Assembly: GCA_030765505.1 (NCBI GenBank)
Contig: JAVCCL010000035.1
Coordinates: 1 to 43,792 of the forward strand
DNA length: 43,792 bases
Direction: 5' to 3'
Origin: Candidatus Kaelpia imicola
Lineage (GTDB): Bacteria > Omnitrophota > Gorgyraeia > Kaelpiales > Kaelpiaceae
Below are positions 26,230 to 33,024 of the stretch, piece after piece. The position numbers and the translations under genes were made by a program. The stretch's first letter is position 1. The number at the start of each line of letters is the position of its first letter. Below the pieces are notes generated by a model. The model had not been told where the DNA came from and did no database searches. It worked only from the letters and a program-made list of their open reading frames with translations.

Positions 26230-27049
26230 AGAAGCGGATCTGCATTTACACTCAATGTATTCAGACGGTACGTTTAGCCCTGCTGAGATCTTAAGACGTG
26301 CTAAAGAGCTCTCCTTGAGCTGTATCTCTATAACAGACCATGATACCGTAGCTGGACTGGATGAAGCTTTTAAAGCGGCCAATGAGATTGATATCGAGTT
26401 TATATCCGGGGTTGAGCTCTCCTCTTCTTATAGAGATAGAGAGATTCATATCCTGGGCTATTTTATAGATTATAAAGAAGAATGGTTTTTAAATAGACTT
26501 AAGAGTTTTAGAGACTTTAGAAAGTTAAGACTTCTTAAGATGGTTAAAAAGTTAAGAGACTGTGGTCTTAGCGTCAATTATGAGAAGATATTGAATGATA
26601 ATCCCAAAGCTGCGATTGGCAGGCTCCATCTCGGTAAGGCTCTTTATGAGGAAGGCCATATATCGTCAATAAAAGAGGCATTTGATAGATATCTGGGAGA
26701 AGGGAAGTCCTGTTATGTTGAGAAAGAAGAGCTCTCTGTTCCAAGAGCAATAGAGATGGTAAGGTCTTTAGGGGGTATCTCAGTCTTAGCCCACCCTTAC
26801 CTTTTAAGAGATGACTCTATAGTGGCTGAATTGCTGGATTTTGGTTTTGATGGAATAGAGGCAGCTCATTTTAAGCATCCTAAGGGTACTGAGAAAAGGT
26901 ATTCCAAGATGGCCGGAGAGAGAGGGCTTCTTTTAAGCGGGGGCTCTGATTGTCATGGTGAGGCTAGGGCAGATATACTTATGGGTAAGAAGAGAGTCCC
27001 CTATGATATTGTAATTAAGATGAAAGAGTATTTAGATGAGAGAAGATAG
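26222..27049 (+). CDS. PHP-domain phosphoesterase (TrpH/RNase AM-like)
   Basis: The N-terminus '[20 protein letters not shown]' gives HxH, followed by '[14 protein letters not shown]' (DHD), 'ISGVELSS', '[12 protein letters not shown]' and '[11 protein letters not shown]' (DxH). These are all nine-ligand PHP metal positions expected of the 3',5'-nucleotide phosphatase / 5'-exonuclease family. 275 residues, overlapping nusB by 8 nt and ribD by 14 nt. It probably degrades short RNA or pAp-like nucleotides; its place in the riboflavin operon may be only organisational. Confidence 0.87.
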   Translation: MNREADLHLHSMYSDGTFSPAEILRRAKELSLSCISITDHDTVAGLDEAFKAANEIDIEFISGVELSSSYRDREIHILGYFIDYKEEWFLNRLKSFRDFRKLRLLKMVKKLRDCGLSVNYEKILNDNPKAAIGRLHLGKALYEEGHISSIKEAFDRYLGEGKSCYVEKEELSVPRAIEMVRSLGGISVLAHPYLLRDDSIVAELLDFGFDGIEAAHFKHPKGTEKRYSKMAGERGLLLSGGSDCHGEARADILMGKKRVPYDIVIKMKEYLDERR

Positions 27050-28151
27050 AGATCTTAAATTTATGCATAGAGCTATCTCTCTTGCTAAGAAGGCCAGAGG
27101 CAAGACCAGCCCCAACCCTATGGTTGGTGCAGTATTGGTTGATAAGAACGGTAAGATAATATCGGAAGGTTATCACAGAAGAGCCGGGGCCAGCCATGCA
27201 GAGGTTGAGGCTATAGATAAGGCCGGCTTAAAATCTAAAGCTGCAACTCTATATGTCAGCCTTGAACCCTGCTCTAGTTATGGTCAAACTCCACCCTGCG
27301 TGGATAGAATAATAGAGTCTGGAATAAAGCGTGTTGTAATAGCAGTGCTAGACCCAAATCCCGAGAATCATAATAGAGGAGTTAGGCTTTTAAAAAAGAG
27401 CGGAATAGATATTAGATTAGGAGTCATGAGAGAAGAGGCCGAATATCTTAATAGGGTCTTCTTTAAACATATCAGGGAGAGAGTGCCCTATGTTAGTCTA
27501 AAGGCTGCTCTATCTTTAGACGGCAGGATTGCAGATAATAAGGGTCTATCTAAATGGATTAGTTCAGGAGATGCCAGAGATTTTGTACATAGAGAGATAC
27601 GTTCAAAAGTTGATGCCGTAATGGTTGGAATAGGTACTGTTTTAAAAGATGATCCTTCTCTGACCTTAAGAGATTCAAAAGGAAGGCTGGTTAAAGAGCA
27701 GCCTCTAAGAGTCGTTCTGGATTCAAATTTAAAGATTCCGATAGGGGCTAATATTTTAAAACATAGAAAAGGAACTCTCTTAATAGTTACCTCAGTTAAG
27801 ACGGGAAAGAAAAAAAAGAGAGAGGAATTGATAAAGAGAGGGGTTAGGATAATAGATATAGCCTATTTAAGCGCTAAGGGGTTAGATCTGAAGAGAGTGC
27901 TTAAAGCGTTATACAGAGAGGGTATCTGCCATCTTTTGGTTGAGGGCGGATCTTCAGTCTTAAGCAGTTTCTTAGAGAGAGGTTTAGCCGATTATCTCTA
28001 TCTCTTTATCTCTAATATGGTTTTAGGCGGAAGCTATCTTATCTATAATGGCAGAGAGTTTAAATTAAATAAGTGTCCTAAGATAGTCCGTAGGGATTGT
28101 AAGATTTTCAATAATTCAGTAATGGTATCCGGGGATATAGTCTATGTTTAG
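27036..28151 (+). CDS. ribD: Bifunctional diaminohydroxyphosphoribosylaminopyrimidine deaminase / reductase
   Basis: The deaminase domain (residues about 1-145) has 'TSPNPMVGAVLVD', the zinc motif 'ASHAEVEAI' (HAE) and 'SLEPCSSYGQTPPC' (PCxxxGxxPPC). The reductase domain (about 148-371) has 'YVSLKAALSLDGRIAD', 'SKWISSGDAR', 'VDAVMVGIGTVLKDDPSLT' and 'LLVEGGSSVLSSFL'. It performs the second and third steps on the GTP branch. The start overlaps the PHP gene by 14 nt. Confidence 0.95.
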   Translation: MREDRDLKFMHRAISLAKKARGKTSPNPMVGAVLVDKNGKIISEGYHRRAGASHAEVEAIDKAGLKSKAATLYVSLEPCSSYGQTPPCVDRIIESGIKRVVIAVLDPNPENHNRGVRLLKKSGIDIRLGVMREEAEYLNRVFFKHIRERVPYVSLKAALSLDGRIADNKGLSKWISSGDARDFVHREIRSKVDAVMVGIGTVLKDDPSLTLRDSKGRLVKEQPLRVVLDSNLKIPIGANILKHRKGTLLIVTSVKTGKKKKREELIKRGVRIIDIAYLSAKGLDLKRVLKALYREGICHLLVEGGSSVLSSFLERGLADYLYLFISNMVLGGSYLIYNGREFKLNKCPKIVRRDCKIFNNSVMVSGDIVYV

Positions 28152-28734
28152 CGGTATTATAGAAGAGGTAGCTCAACTTGAGAGTATAACCAGGAAGTCC
28201 AGCTATTATGAGCTTAAGGTTAGAAGTAAAAAGATCATAAAAGAATTGGCCTTAGGTGATAGCATAGCTGTAGACGGGGTCTGTCTGACCTTAAAAGCTA
28301 AAAATAGGGATAGGCTTATCTTTGATGTTATAGACGAAACTTATTCAAATACTAAGCTTAAATATCTCAGGAGGGGAAGATTAAATTTAGAACGGGCTTT
28401 AAAGTTAGGCGATAGAATCTCCGGTCATATCTTAACAGGCCATGTTGATACTGTTATATCTGTAGCAAAGATAGAGAAGAGAACTAAGAGGTTAAAGCTA
28501 TATTTAAAATTGCCTTCTAAATATAAACATCTGATTGTCGATAAGGGGTCTGTTGCCTTAGACGGGGTAAGCCTTACCGTACAGGATTTAAAGCCGGACT
28601 CATTCTCTGTTGCCATTATACCCTATACAGAAGAGCGGACGAATCTGGGTGATTTAAGAGTCGGCTCCAAGGTAAATATTGAGTTTGATCTATTCGGTAA
28701 ATATGTAGACAAGAGATTAAAGGCCGGGGCGTAG
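28144..28734 (+). CDS. ribE: Riboflavin synthase, alpha-type
   Basis: The two lumazine-binding halves are visible: 'MFSGIIEEVAQL' with 'GDSIAVDGVCLTL', and 'GHILTGHVDTVISV' with 'KGSVALDGVSLTVQDL', in a 196-residue protein. It dismutates two lumazines to riboflavin. It overlaps ribD by 8 nt. Its last three codons and TAG stop lie inside the following tRNA gene: the stop is T8-A9-G10 of the tRNA. Confidence 0.95.
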   Translation: MFSGIIEEVAQLESITRKSSYYELKVRSKKIIKELALGDSIAVDGVCLTLKAKNRDRLIFDVIDETYSNTKLKYLRRGRLNLERALKLGDRISGHILTGHVDTVISVAKIEKRTKRLKLYLKLPSKYKHLIVDKGSVALDGVSLTVQDLKPDSFSVAIIPYTEERTNLGDLRVGSKVNIEFDLFGKYVDKRLKAGA

Positions 28735-28802
28735 CTCAGCATGGCTAGAGCGCTTGGTTCGGGACTAAGAGGCCGCTGGTTCAAATCCAGTCGCCCCGAC
28801 CA
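28725..28802 (+). tRNA. tRNA-Pro(CGG), CCA encoded
   Basis: The cloverleaf folds by hand. Acceptor CGGGGCG/CGCCCCG with discriminator A and CCA; D stem GCTC/GAGC; anticodon stem CTTGG/CTAAG with loop TTCGGGA (anticodon CGG); T stem GCTGG/CCAGT with loop TTCAAAT. 78 nt. The C1-G72 pair and A73 agree with bacterial tRNA-Pro. The first 10 nt overlap the end of ribE. Maturation of the tRNA would cut the ribE message at its last codons. Confidence 0.95.
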
Positions 28803-28941
28803 GATTAGACATTGTGATTTTTGAGGGAAAGAAAGATTCTCTTTTGACTTCTTTTCTGCCGAAATTTTGCCTTTTTTCTAAAGAACAACAAAAATCAAAA
28901 TATTTTCTCAAAGGAGCCGATTTTAGTTTATTTTTCTAAGG

Positions 28942-28996
28942 ACTTACAGTATAATATGGCCTGAAAGTAATGGTTATATATGACTGGTAGTATAAT
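28942..28996 (+). promoter_or_regulatory. Two controller-protein boxes, each fused to a TATAAT
   Basis: ACTTACAGT (28942-28950) leads into TATAAT (28950-28955), and ACTGGTAGT (28983-28991) leads into TATAAT (28991-28996). Both fit the ACTnnnAGT palindrome known from C-protein operators of type II R-M systems. Neither -10 has a good -35, as expected if the C protein regulates them. Spacing between the boxes is 41 bp, four helical turns. The rest of the 28803-29027 gap shows only AT-rich sequence with imperfect inverted repeats. Confidence 0.6.
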
Positions 28997-29027
28997 ACCA
29001 TATACATATCCAAAGTCAAGGGCTTAA

Positions 29028-29240
29028 ATGTTATCCGTCAATATTAAGAAATTAAGAAAACAAAAAAAGTTATCTCAAGATCAACTTGCCAGATTGGCAG
29101 ACATCCCATATAATACTTTGGTAAAAGTTGAATCTGGCAAATCAAATAATCCTACTTTTGAAACGCTTTCTAAATTGGCTGACGTTTTTGATGTTACTAT
29201 TGATGATTTAGCAGGAAAGAAGAGGAATAGCAAAAAATGA
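29028..29240 (+). CDS. XRE-type HTH regulator, probable R-M controller (C) protein
   Basis: The 70-residue protein is a single helix-turn-helix domain: 'IKKLRKQKKLSQDQLARLA', 'IPYNTLVKVESGKSNNPTFE', 'LSKLADVFDVTIDDL'. The size and position match C proteins that time restriction after methylation when the cassette enters a new host. Its stop overlaps the methyltransferase start (ATGA). ACTnnnAGT boxes upstream support self-control. Confidence 0.82.
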   Translation: MLSVNIKKLRKQKKLSQDQLARLADIPYNTLVKVESGKSNNPTFETLSKLADVFDVTIDDLAGKKRNSKK

Positions 29241-30613
29241 AAGATCGGACACTGCATAAGATAGTTATTGGCGACTCACGGCAGATGAATGAAGTAAAAG
29301 ATAATTCAGTCCATTTAGTAATTACATCACCTCCTTACTGGCAACTTAAAGATTATGGGTCTAAGGCTCAAATTGGCTTTAATGATTCATATCAGGATTA
29401 TATCGATAATTTAAGCAAGGTCTGGAAAGAATGTTACAGAATATTACATCCGGGTTGTAGATTGTGTATTAATATAGGAGATCAATTTGCACGAGCAGTT
29501 ATTTATGGTCGATATAAAGTTATTCCCATAAGGACTGAAATTACTAAATATTGTGAGTCAATAAGTTTTGACTATATGGGTGGAATTATTTGGCAAAAGG
29601 TTACAACATGCAAAACTACAGGCGGTGCTACTGTGATGGGTTCTTACCCTTATCCACGGGGGGGCATAATTAAAATTGATTATGAATTTATTCTAATATT
29701 CAAAAAATTAGGCAAAGATATAAAACCGAGTGTAGAAATAAAAGAAAAATCTAAGCTTTCAAAGGAAGAATGGAACGAATATTTTAATGGGCATTGGAAT
29801 TTCCCTGGTGAAAAACAAAATGGCCATATTGCAATGTTTCCTTTAGAGCTGCCAAGGCGGTTAATTAAAATGTTTAGTTTCTACGGTGATACAGTTTTGG
29901 ACCCATTTTTAGGAAGCGGTACTACATTAAAAGCAGCTTTAGAATTAAAGAGAAATTCTATTGGTTATGAAATAAACAAAGAATTTTTGGAGACAATTAA
30001 ATCTAAGATTGGTGTACCCAAAGAACCCCTACTTTATAAAAGAAACTTCGATTACGAAATTATTTTTCAAAAACAAAATAGTAAGAATGAAAACGAAAAG
30101 AGCATCTCTGCCAAGATCAATAATAGCAATAATCATTTAGAGAGATTAACTGACCCAAAGCAATTTAGATTCGGGACTGTAATAGATAATAGCGGCAGAA
30201 GAGAAAGGGTGGATACATATAGAGTAAAAATTATTCCTCAGCCAGATGAAATAATATTAGATTCAGGATTAAAAATTAAACTTTTAGGAATTTGCCCTGC
30301 CGAAGATCAAACATATAAAAATAAAGCTATTGAATTCCTGAAGAATATGACATCTGGCAACAGAGTCTTTTTGAGATACGATGATTTAAAATTTGACAAG
30401 AAAAAAAATATTTTAGCTTATCTTTATTTAGCTAATAAAACATTATTAAATGCTAAATTGATAACAAATGGTCTTGCAGGATGTAACAGGGAATTAGATT
30501 TCCGGCTTAAAAATAGATTTATGAGATATGAAGAAGAAGCGAGGAATGCTAAACTTGGTATATGGGGCAAGAAAAAGAAAGGACAAACATTATGCCTAAA
30601 GAGTGGATCCTGA
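29237..30613 (+). CDS. N4-cytosine/N6-adenine DNA methyltransferase fused to an SNase-like domain
   Basis: Residues 1 to about 260 form a beta-class amino-methyltransferase: catalytic motif IV 'TSPPYW' (31-35) comes before SAM motif I 'VLDPFLGSGTT' (D222). SPPYW favours N4-cytosine methylation. After a linker (about 265-308) residues about 310-450 resemble staphylococcal nuclease: 'VDTYRVKIIPQP', 'LKIKLLGICPAE', 'NILAYLYLANKTLLNAKLI', 'EEEARNAKLGIWG'. By manual alignment E356 matches SNase Glu43, but Arg35 is Lys348 and Arg87 is Asn391, so nuclease activity is doubtful. It lies between the C protein and the endonuclease and overlaps the latter by 22 nt. Confidence 0.85.
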   Translation: MKDRTLHKIVIGDSRQMNEVKDNSVHLVITSPPYWQLKDYGSKAQIGFNDSYQDYIDNLSKVWKECYRILHPGCRLCINIGDQFARAVIYGRYKVIPIRTEITKYCESISFDYMGGIIWQKVTTCKTTGGATVMGSYPYPRGGIIKIDYEFILIFKKLGKDIKPSVEIKEKSKLSKEEWNEYFNGHWNFPGEKQNGHIAMFPLELPRRLIKMFSFYGDTVLDPFLGSGTTLKAALELKRNSIGYEINKEFLETIKSKIGVPKEPLLYKRNFDYEIIFQKQNSKNENEKSISAKINNSNNHLERLTDPKQFRFGTVIDNSGRRERVDTYRVKIIPQPDEIILDSGLKIKLLGICPAEDQTYKNKAIEFLKNMTSGNRVFLRYDDLKFDKKKNILAYLYLANKTLLNAKLITNGLAGCNRELDFRLKNRFMRYEEEARNAKLGIWGKKKKGQTLCLKSGS

Positions 30614-31224
30614 ATCAGGCAAATATGAGATGGGGATTAACAAGAAAAACCAAAGTAGGTTCAGTTTCAGAATTAATAAGAAAATGCTCTCCCAAAGCTG
30701 TTAAGGTATGGGAAGAATATTATTATAAAAATGTTTATTCCAAACAGCATTTGGAACAACTTGGGAGAGTGCTATATATGAAGATAACAGAAGTATGCCA
30801 GGCAGAGATTGAAAGTTTAACAGAAGAAGATTGTATTAATTTTATTGTCAATCTTGTAGTAAATCGGACATACGATGGTTATCAATCAGAAATTCAAACT
30901 ATTTATGGTCAGTTACAACAGATGCTGGGAGTTAAAGTTGAACCTGCCTCGGATGAGTGGGATAGAGGGTATAATGTAGATTTTTTCATCAAAATAAAAG
31001 GTCGATATATTGGACTTCAAATCAAACCAGCAGGATATGCTTATATCACACAGATTATCAACGAATTGAAATTTCAGAAAAAGACGCACGAAAAATTTAC
31101 TACTAAATATGGCGGGAAAGTTTTTTATATTATTTCTGTGAAAGAAGGCGATAAAAAGAAAATTTATAATACAGGTGTAATTGAGGAGATTAAACAAGAA
31201 ATAGCGAGATTAGAAAATGAGTAA
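30592..31224 (+). CDS. Type II restriction endonuclease, MjaI-like
   Basis: This 210-residue protein begins 'MPKEWILNQANMRWGLTRK'. ATG 30592 is preferred because AAAGGAC lies 8 nt upstream; a farther ATG at 30562 would overlap the methyltransferase more. The catalytic core is a PD-(D/E)XK variant: D in 'YNVDFFIKIKG' and 'YIGLQIKPAG' (QxK). Flanking text such as 'NRTYDGYQSEIQTIYGQL' and 'EWDRGYNVDFF' is what I recall from MjaI-family (CTAG-cutting) enzymes, but this was not checked against a database. It cuts unmethylated foreign DNA, with protection by the methyltransferase just upstream. Confidence 0.75.
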   Translation: MPKEWILNQANMRWGLTRKTKVGSVSELIRKCSPKAVKVWEEYYYKNVYSKQHLEQLGRVLYMKITEVCQAEIESLTEEDCINFIVNLVVNRTYDGYQSEIQTIYGQLQQMLGVKVEPASDEWDRGYNVDFFIKIKGRYIGLQIKPAGYAYITQIINELKFQKKTHEKFTTKYGGKVFYIISVKEGDKKKIYNTGVIEEIKQEIARLENE

Positions 31225-31414
31225 AGAAACTGACAAGAAAAAAATTAGAAGAGCGTTTAGAAAAGGAAAAAAGTCTGCTAAAACAGCAGATGAGATACAA
31301 AGAGAAACAGGAATTGAGAGCAGTAGAACGCAAGAGCCTATACGTGGGATGATTAGAGAACTTATCAGAGAGGGGTTGCCAGTAGAGGTTTGCCTAAATG
31401 TGGATAGAGGATAA
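31217..31414 (+). CDS. Small basic protein, possible winged-helix, in the R-M operon
   Basis: The 65-residue, very basic protein overlaps the endonuclease stop by 8 nt. Residues about 22-55 ('TADEIQRETGIESSRTQEPI') look like a helix-turn-helix followed by a basic recognition helix 'RGMIRELIREG'. I do not recognise a family. Translational coupling suggests it belongs to the restriction cassette, perhaps as a second regulator or DNA-binding accessory. The following 67 bp (31415-31481) contain no further gene. Confidence 0.55.
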   Translation: MSKETDKKKIRRAFRKGKKSAKTADEIQRETGIESSRTQEPIRGMIRELIREGLPVEVCLNVDRG

Positions 31415-31481
31415 TAAAGATAGAAGAAGAGCTAAAAGAAGTGATTAAAAACTTGAAAAGTAGAAGTAAAGGAGGTGTTAG

Positions 31482-31988
31482 ATGAATATTTTGTTTCAGA
31501 GAATGATTAGGGCGGCAAAGTTAGACTCAAATCTGTATGAAGAAGTAGAGCATGATAAGACCTCACTATCTCAGGCAATGCTTGTTGTTCTTTTATCCAG
31601 CATTGCCGCTGGTATCGGGGCGATGAGCATTAAAGGCGGTATAAACCTGATTGCAGTTGCAGCTGCAGCATTGATAGGATGGGCTGTCTGGGCTTCTATT
31701 GTCTATTTTATCGGTGTAAAGTTATTGCCCACGCCTCAAACAGAGTCTAATGTCGGAGAACTTTTGAGAACAATAGGATTCTCTTCATCTCCGGGTCTAA
31801 TTAGAATTTTAGGTATTATTCCAGGGTTGTTCAATGTAGTCTCGCTTATTGCCCAGATTTGGATGTTGATAGCAATGGTGATAGCAGTACGGCAGGCTCT
31901 GGATTATGAATCTACCGGTAGAGCAATACTGGTCTGCATCATCGGCTGGTTTATTCAGGCAGCTCTTTTAATGTTTTTATTGAGATAG
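31482..31988 (+). CDS. Yip1-domain integral membrane protein
   Basis: The 168-residue protein has an N-terminal cytoplasmic segment ('MNILFQRMIRAAKLDSNLYEE'-type, about 30 residues) and then four to five hydrophobic helices. The Yip1-type 'IGFSSSPGLIRILGIIPG' and 'IWMLIAMVIAVRQALDYES' appear in order. A strong AAAGGAGGTG lies 6 nt before the ATG. Function in bacteria is unknown. It starts the core gene run after the R-M insertion. Confidence 0.8.
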   Translation: MNILFQRMIRAAKLDSNLYEEVEHDKTSLSQAMLVVLLSSIAAGIGAMSIKGGINLIAVAAAALIGWAVWASIVYFIGVKLLPTPQTESNVGELLRTIGFSSSPGLIRILGIIPGLFNVVSLIAQIWMLIAMVIAVRQALDYESTGRAILVCIIGWFIQAALLMFLLR

Positions 31989-32000
31989 AGGGCTGGGAAT

Positions 32001-32282
32001 ATGTTAAAGAGAGTAGATGTATATTACTCCGGAAGGGTCCAGGGGGTTGGCTTTAGATTTACCGCAGAGCGGATTGCTCTTGATATGAAAAATATTGCAG
32101 GCTGGGTAAAGAACCTGCCTGACGGAAGAGTCGAGATGGTAGCTGAGGCGGATGAGGATAGTCTGAAAGATTTTCTGGAGAGGATTCGTAAGAGCATCAT
32201 GAAGCTATACATTGAAAGAGAAGATATTATCTGGGTAACTGCAGAGAACGGAATGAATGATTTTATCATAAGGTTCTATTGA
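32001..32282 (+). CDS. acyP: Acylphosphatase
   Basis: The 93-residue length and signature '[16 protein letters not shown]' (phosphate loop with catalytic Arg) plus '[17 protein letters not shown]' (catalytic Asn) define AcyP. It hydrolyses acyl phosphates such as carbamoyl or acetyl phosphate. It ends 6 nt before the next gene. Confidence 0.95.
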   Translation: MLKRVDVYYSGRVQGVGFRFTAERIALDMKNIAGWVKNLPDGRVEMVAEADEDSLKDFLERIRKSIMKLYIEREDIIWVTAENGMNDFIIRFY

Positions 32283-32288
32283 TCTATT

Positions 32289-33023
32289 ATGCGTTATGCA
32301 GTCTTAGGAGATATCCATTCTAATTTAGAGGCCTTGGAAGAGGTTCTGCTGGACTTAAAAGAGAAGAAAATAGATAAGGTCTTCTCTATCGGCGATATTG
32401 TAGGCTATGGGGCCGACCCTTCAAAATGTATAGATATTGCAAGAGAGCGTTTTGAGTTTACTACTTTAGGTAATCATGATTCAGCCCTAACAGGGGGGCT
32501 TTCGCTGGACCTATTTAGCGGTATGGCTAAGGATGCTATAATCTGGAGCCAGAACAGAGTCGAGCATAATAATATTGAGTTTTTATCAGACCTGCCTTTG
32601 ATTGAAGAGTATGGCGGTATGGTATTTGCCCATAGCTCACTCTATTCTCCCGAGAGTTTTGACTATCCTGTATCCTCCGAAGGGATAAGGAAGAATTTTG
32701 ATATCCAGGATGATAAGAGGGTCTGTTTTATCGGTCACTCCCATATCCCGGCTATATTTATGATCGATGATATCTCGGGGGATATTGTAGAACTTCAAGA
32801 TAAGGATACTATGGTTGAGTCCAAGAAGAGGTATTTCATAAATACAGGAAGCGTGGGTCAGCCTAGAGATGGAGACTCCAGGGCCGCATATATATATTAT
32901 GATGATAGCGAGGGCAGAATAAGCATAGAGAGAGTAGATTATGATATCGGTAAAACAGCTTCTAAAATAACTGTGACAGGTTTGCCTGATAAATTGGCTG
33001 CCAGACTCTATGAGGGCGTTTGA
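32289..33023 (+). CDS. Metallophosphoesterase, YfcE/ApaH-like
   Basis: The calcineurin-type motifs are complete: 'AVLGDIHSNLEAL' (DxH), 'SIGDIVGYGADP' (GDxxGxG), 'TLGNHDSAL' (GNHD), 'VFAHSS' and 'FIGHSHIPAIF' (GHxH), then 'INTGSVGQPRDGD'. This last phrase is typical of small bacterial and archaeal phosphodiesterases of the MJ0936/YfcE group. 244 residues. Likely a two-metal phosphodiesterase of unknown substrate. It ends 1 nt before the preferred ligA start. Confidence 0.88.
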   Translation: MRYAVLGDIHSNLEALEEVLLDLKEKKIDKVFSIGDIVGYGADPSKCIDIARERFEFTTLGNHDSALTGGLSLDLFSGMAKDAIIWSQNRVEHNNIEFLSDLPLIEEYGGMVFAHSSLYSPESFDYPVSSEGIRKNFDIQDDKRVCFIGHSHIPAIFMIDDISGDIVELQDKDTMVESKKRYFINTGSVGQPRDGDSRAAYIYYDDSEGRISIERVDYDIGKTASKITVTGLPDKLAARLYEGV

Positions 33024-33024
33024 T

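Noticed and set aside
28803-31481. Site-specific integration at tRNA-Pro with a duplicated 3' end flanking the R-M operon
   Set aside because: I looked for the tRNA 3' sequence (TTCAAATCCAGTCGCCCC) near the right end of the cassette and did not find it; no integrase is present.
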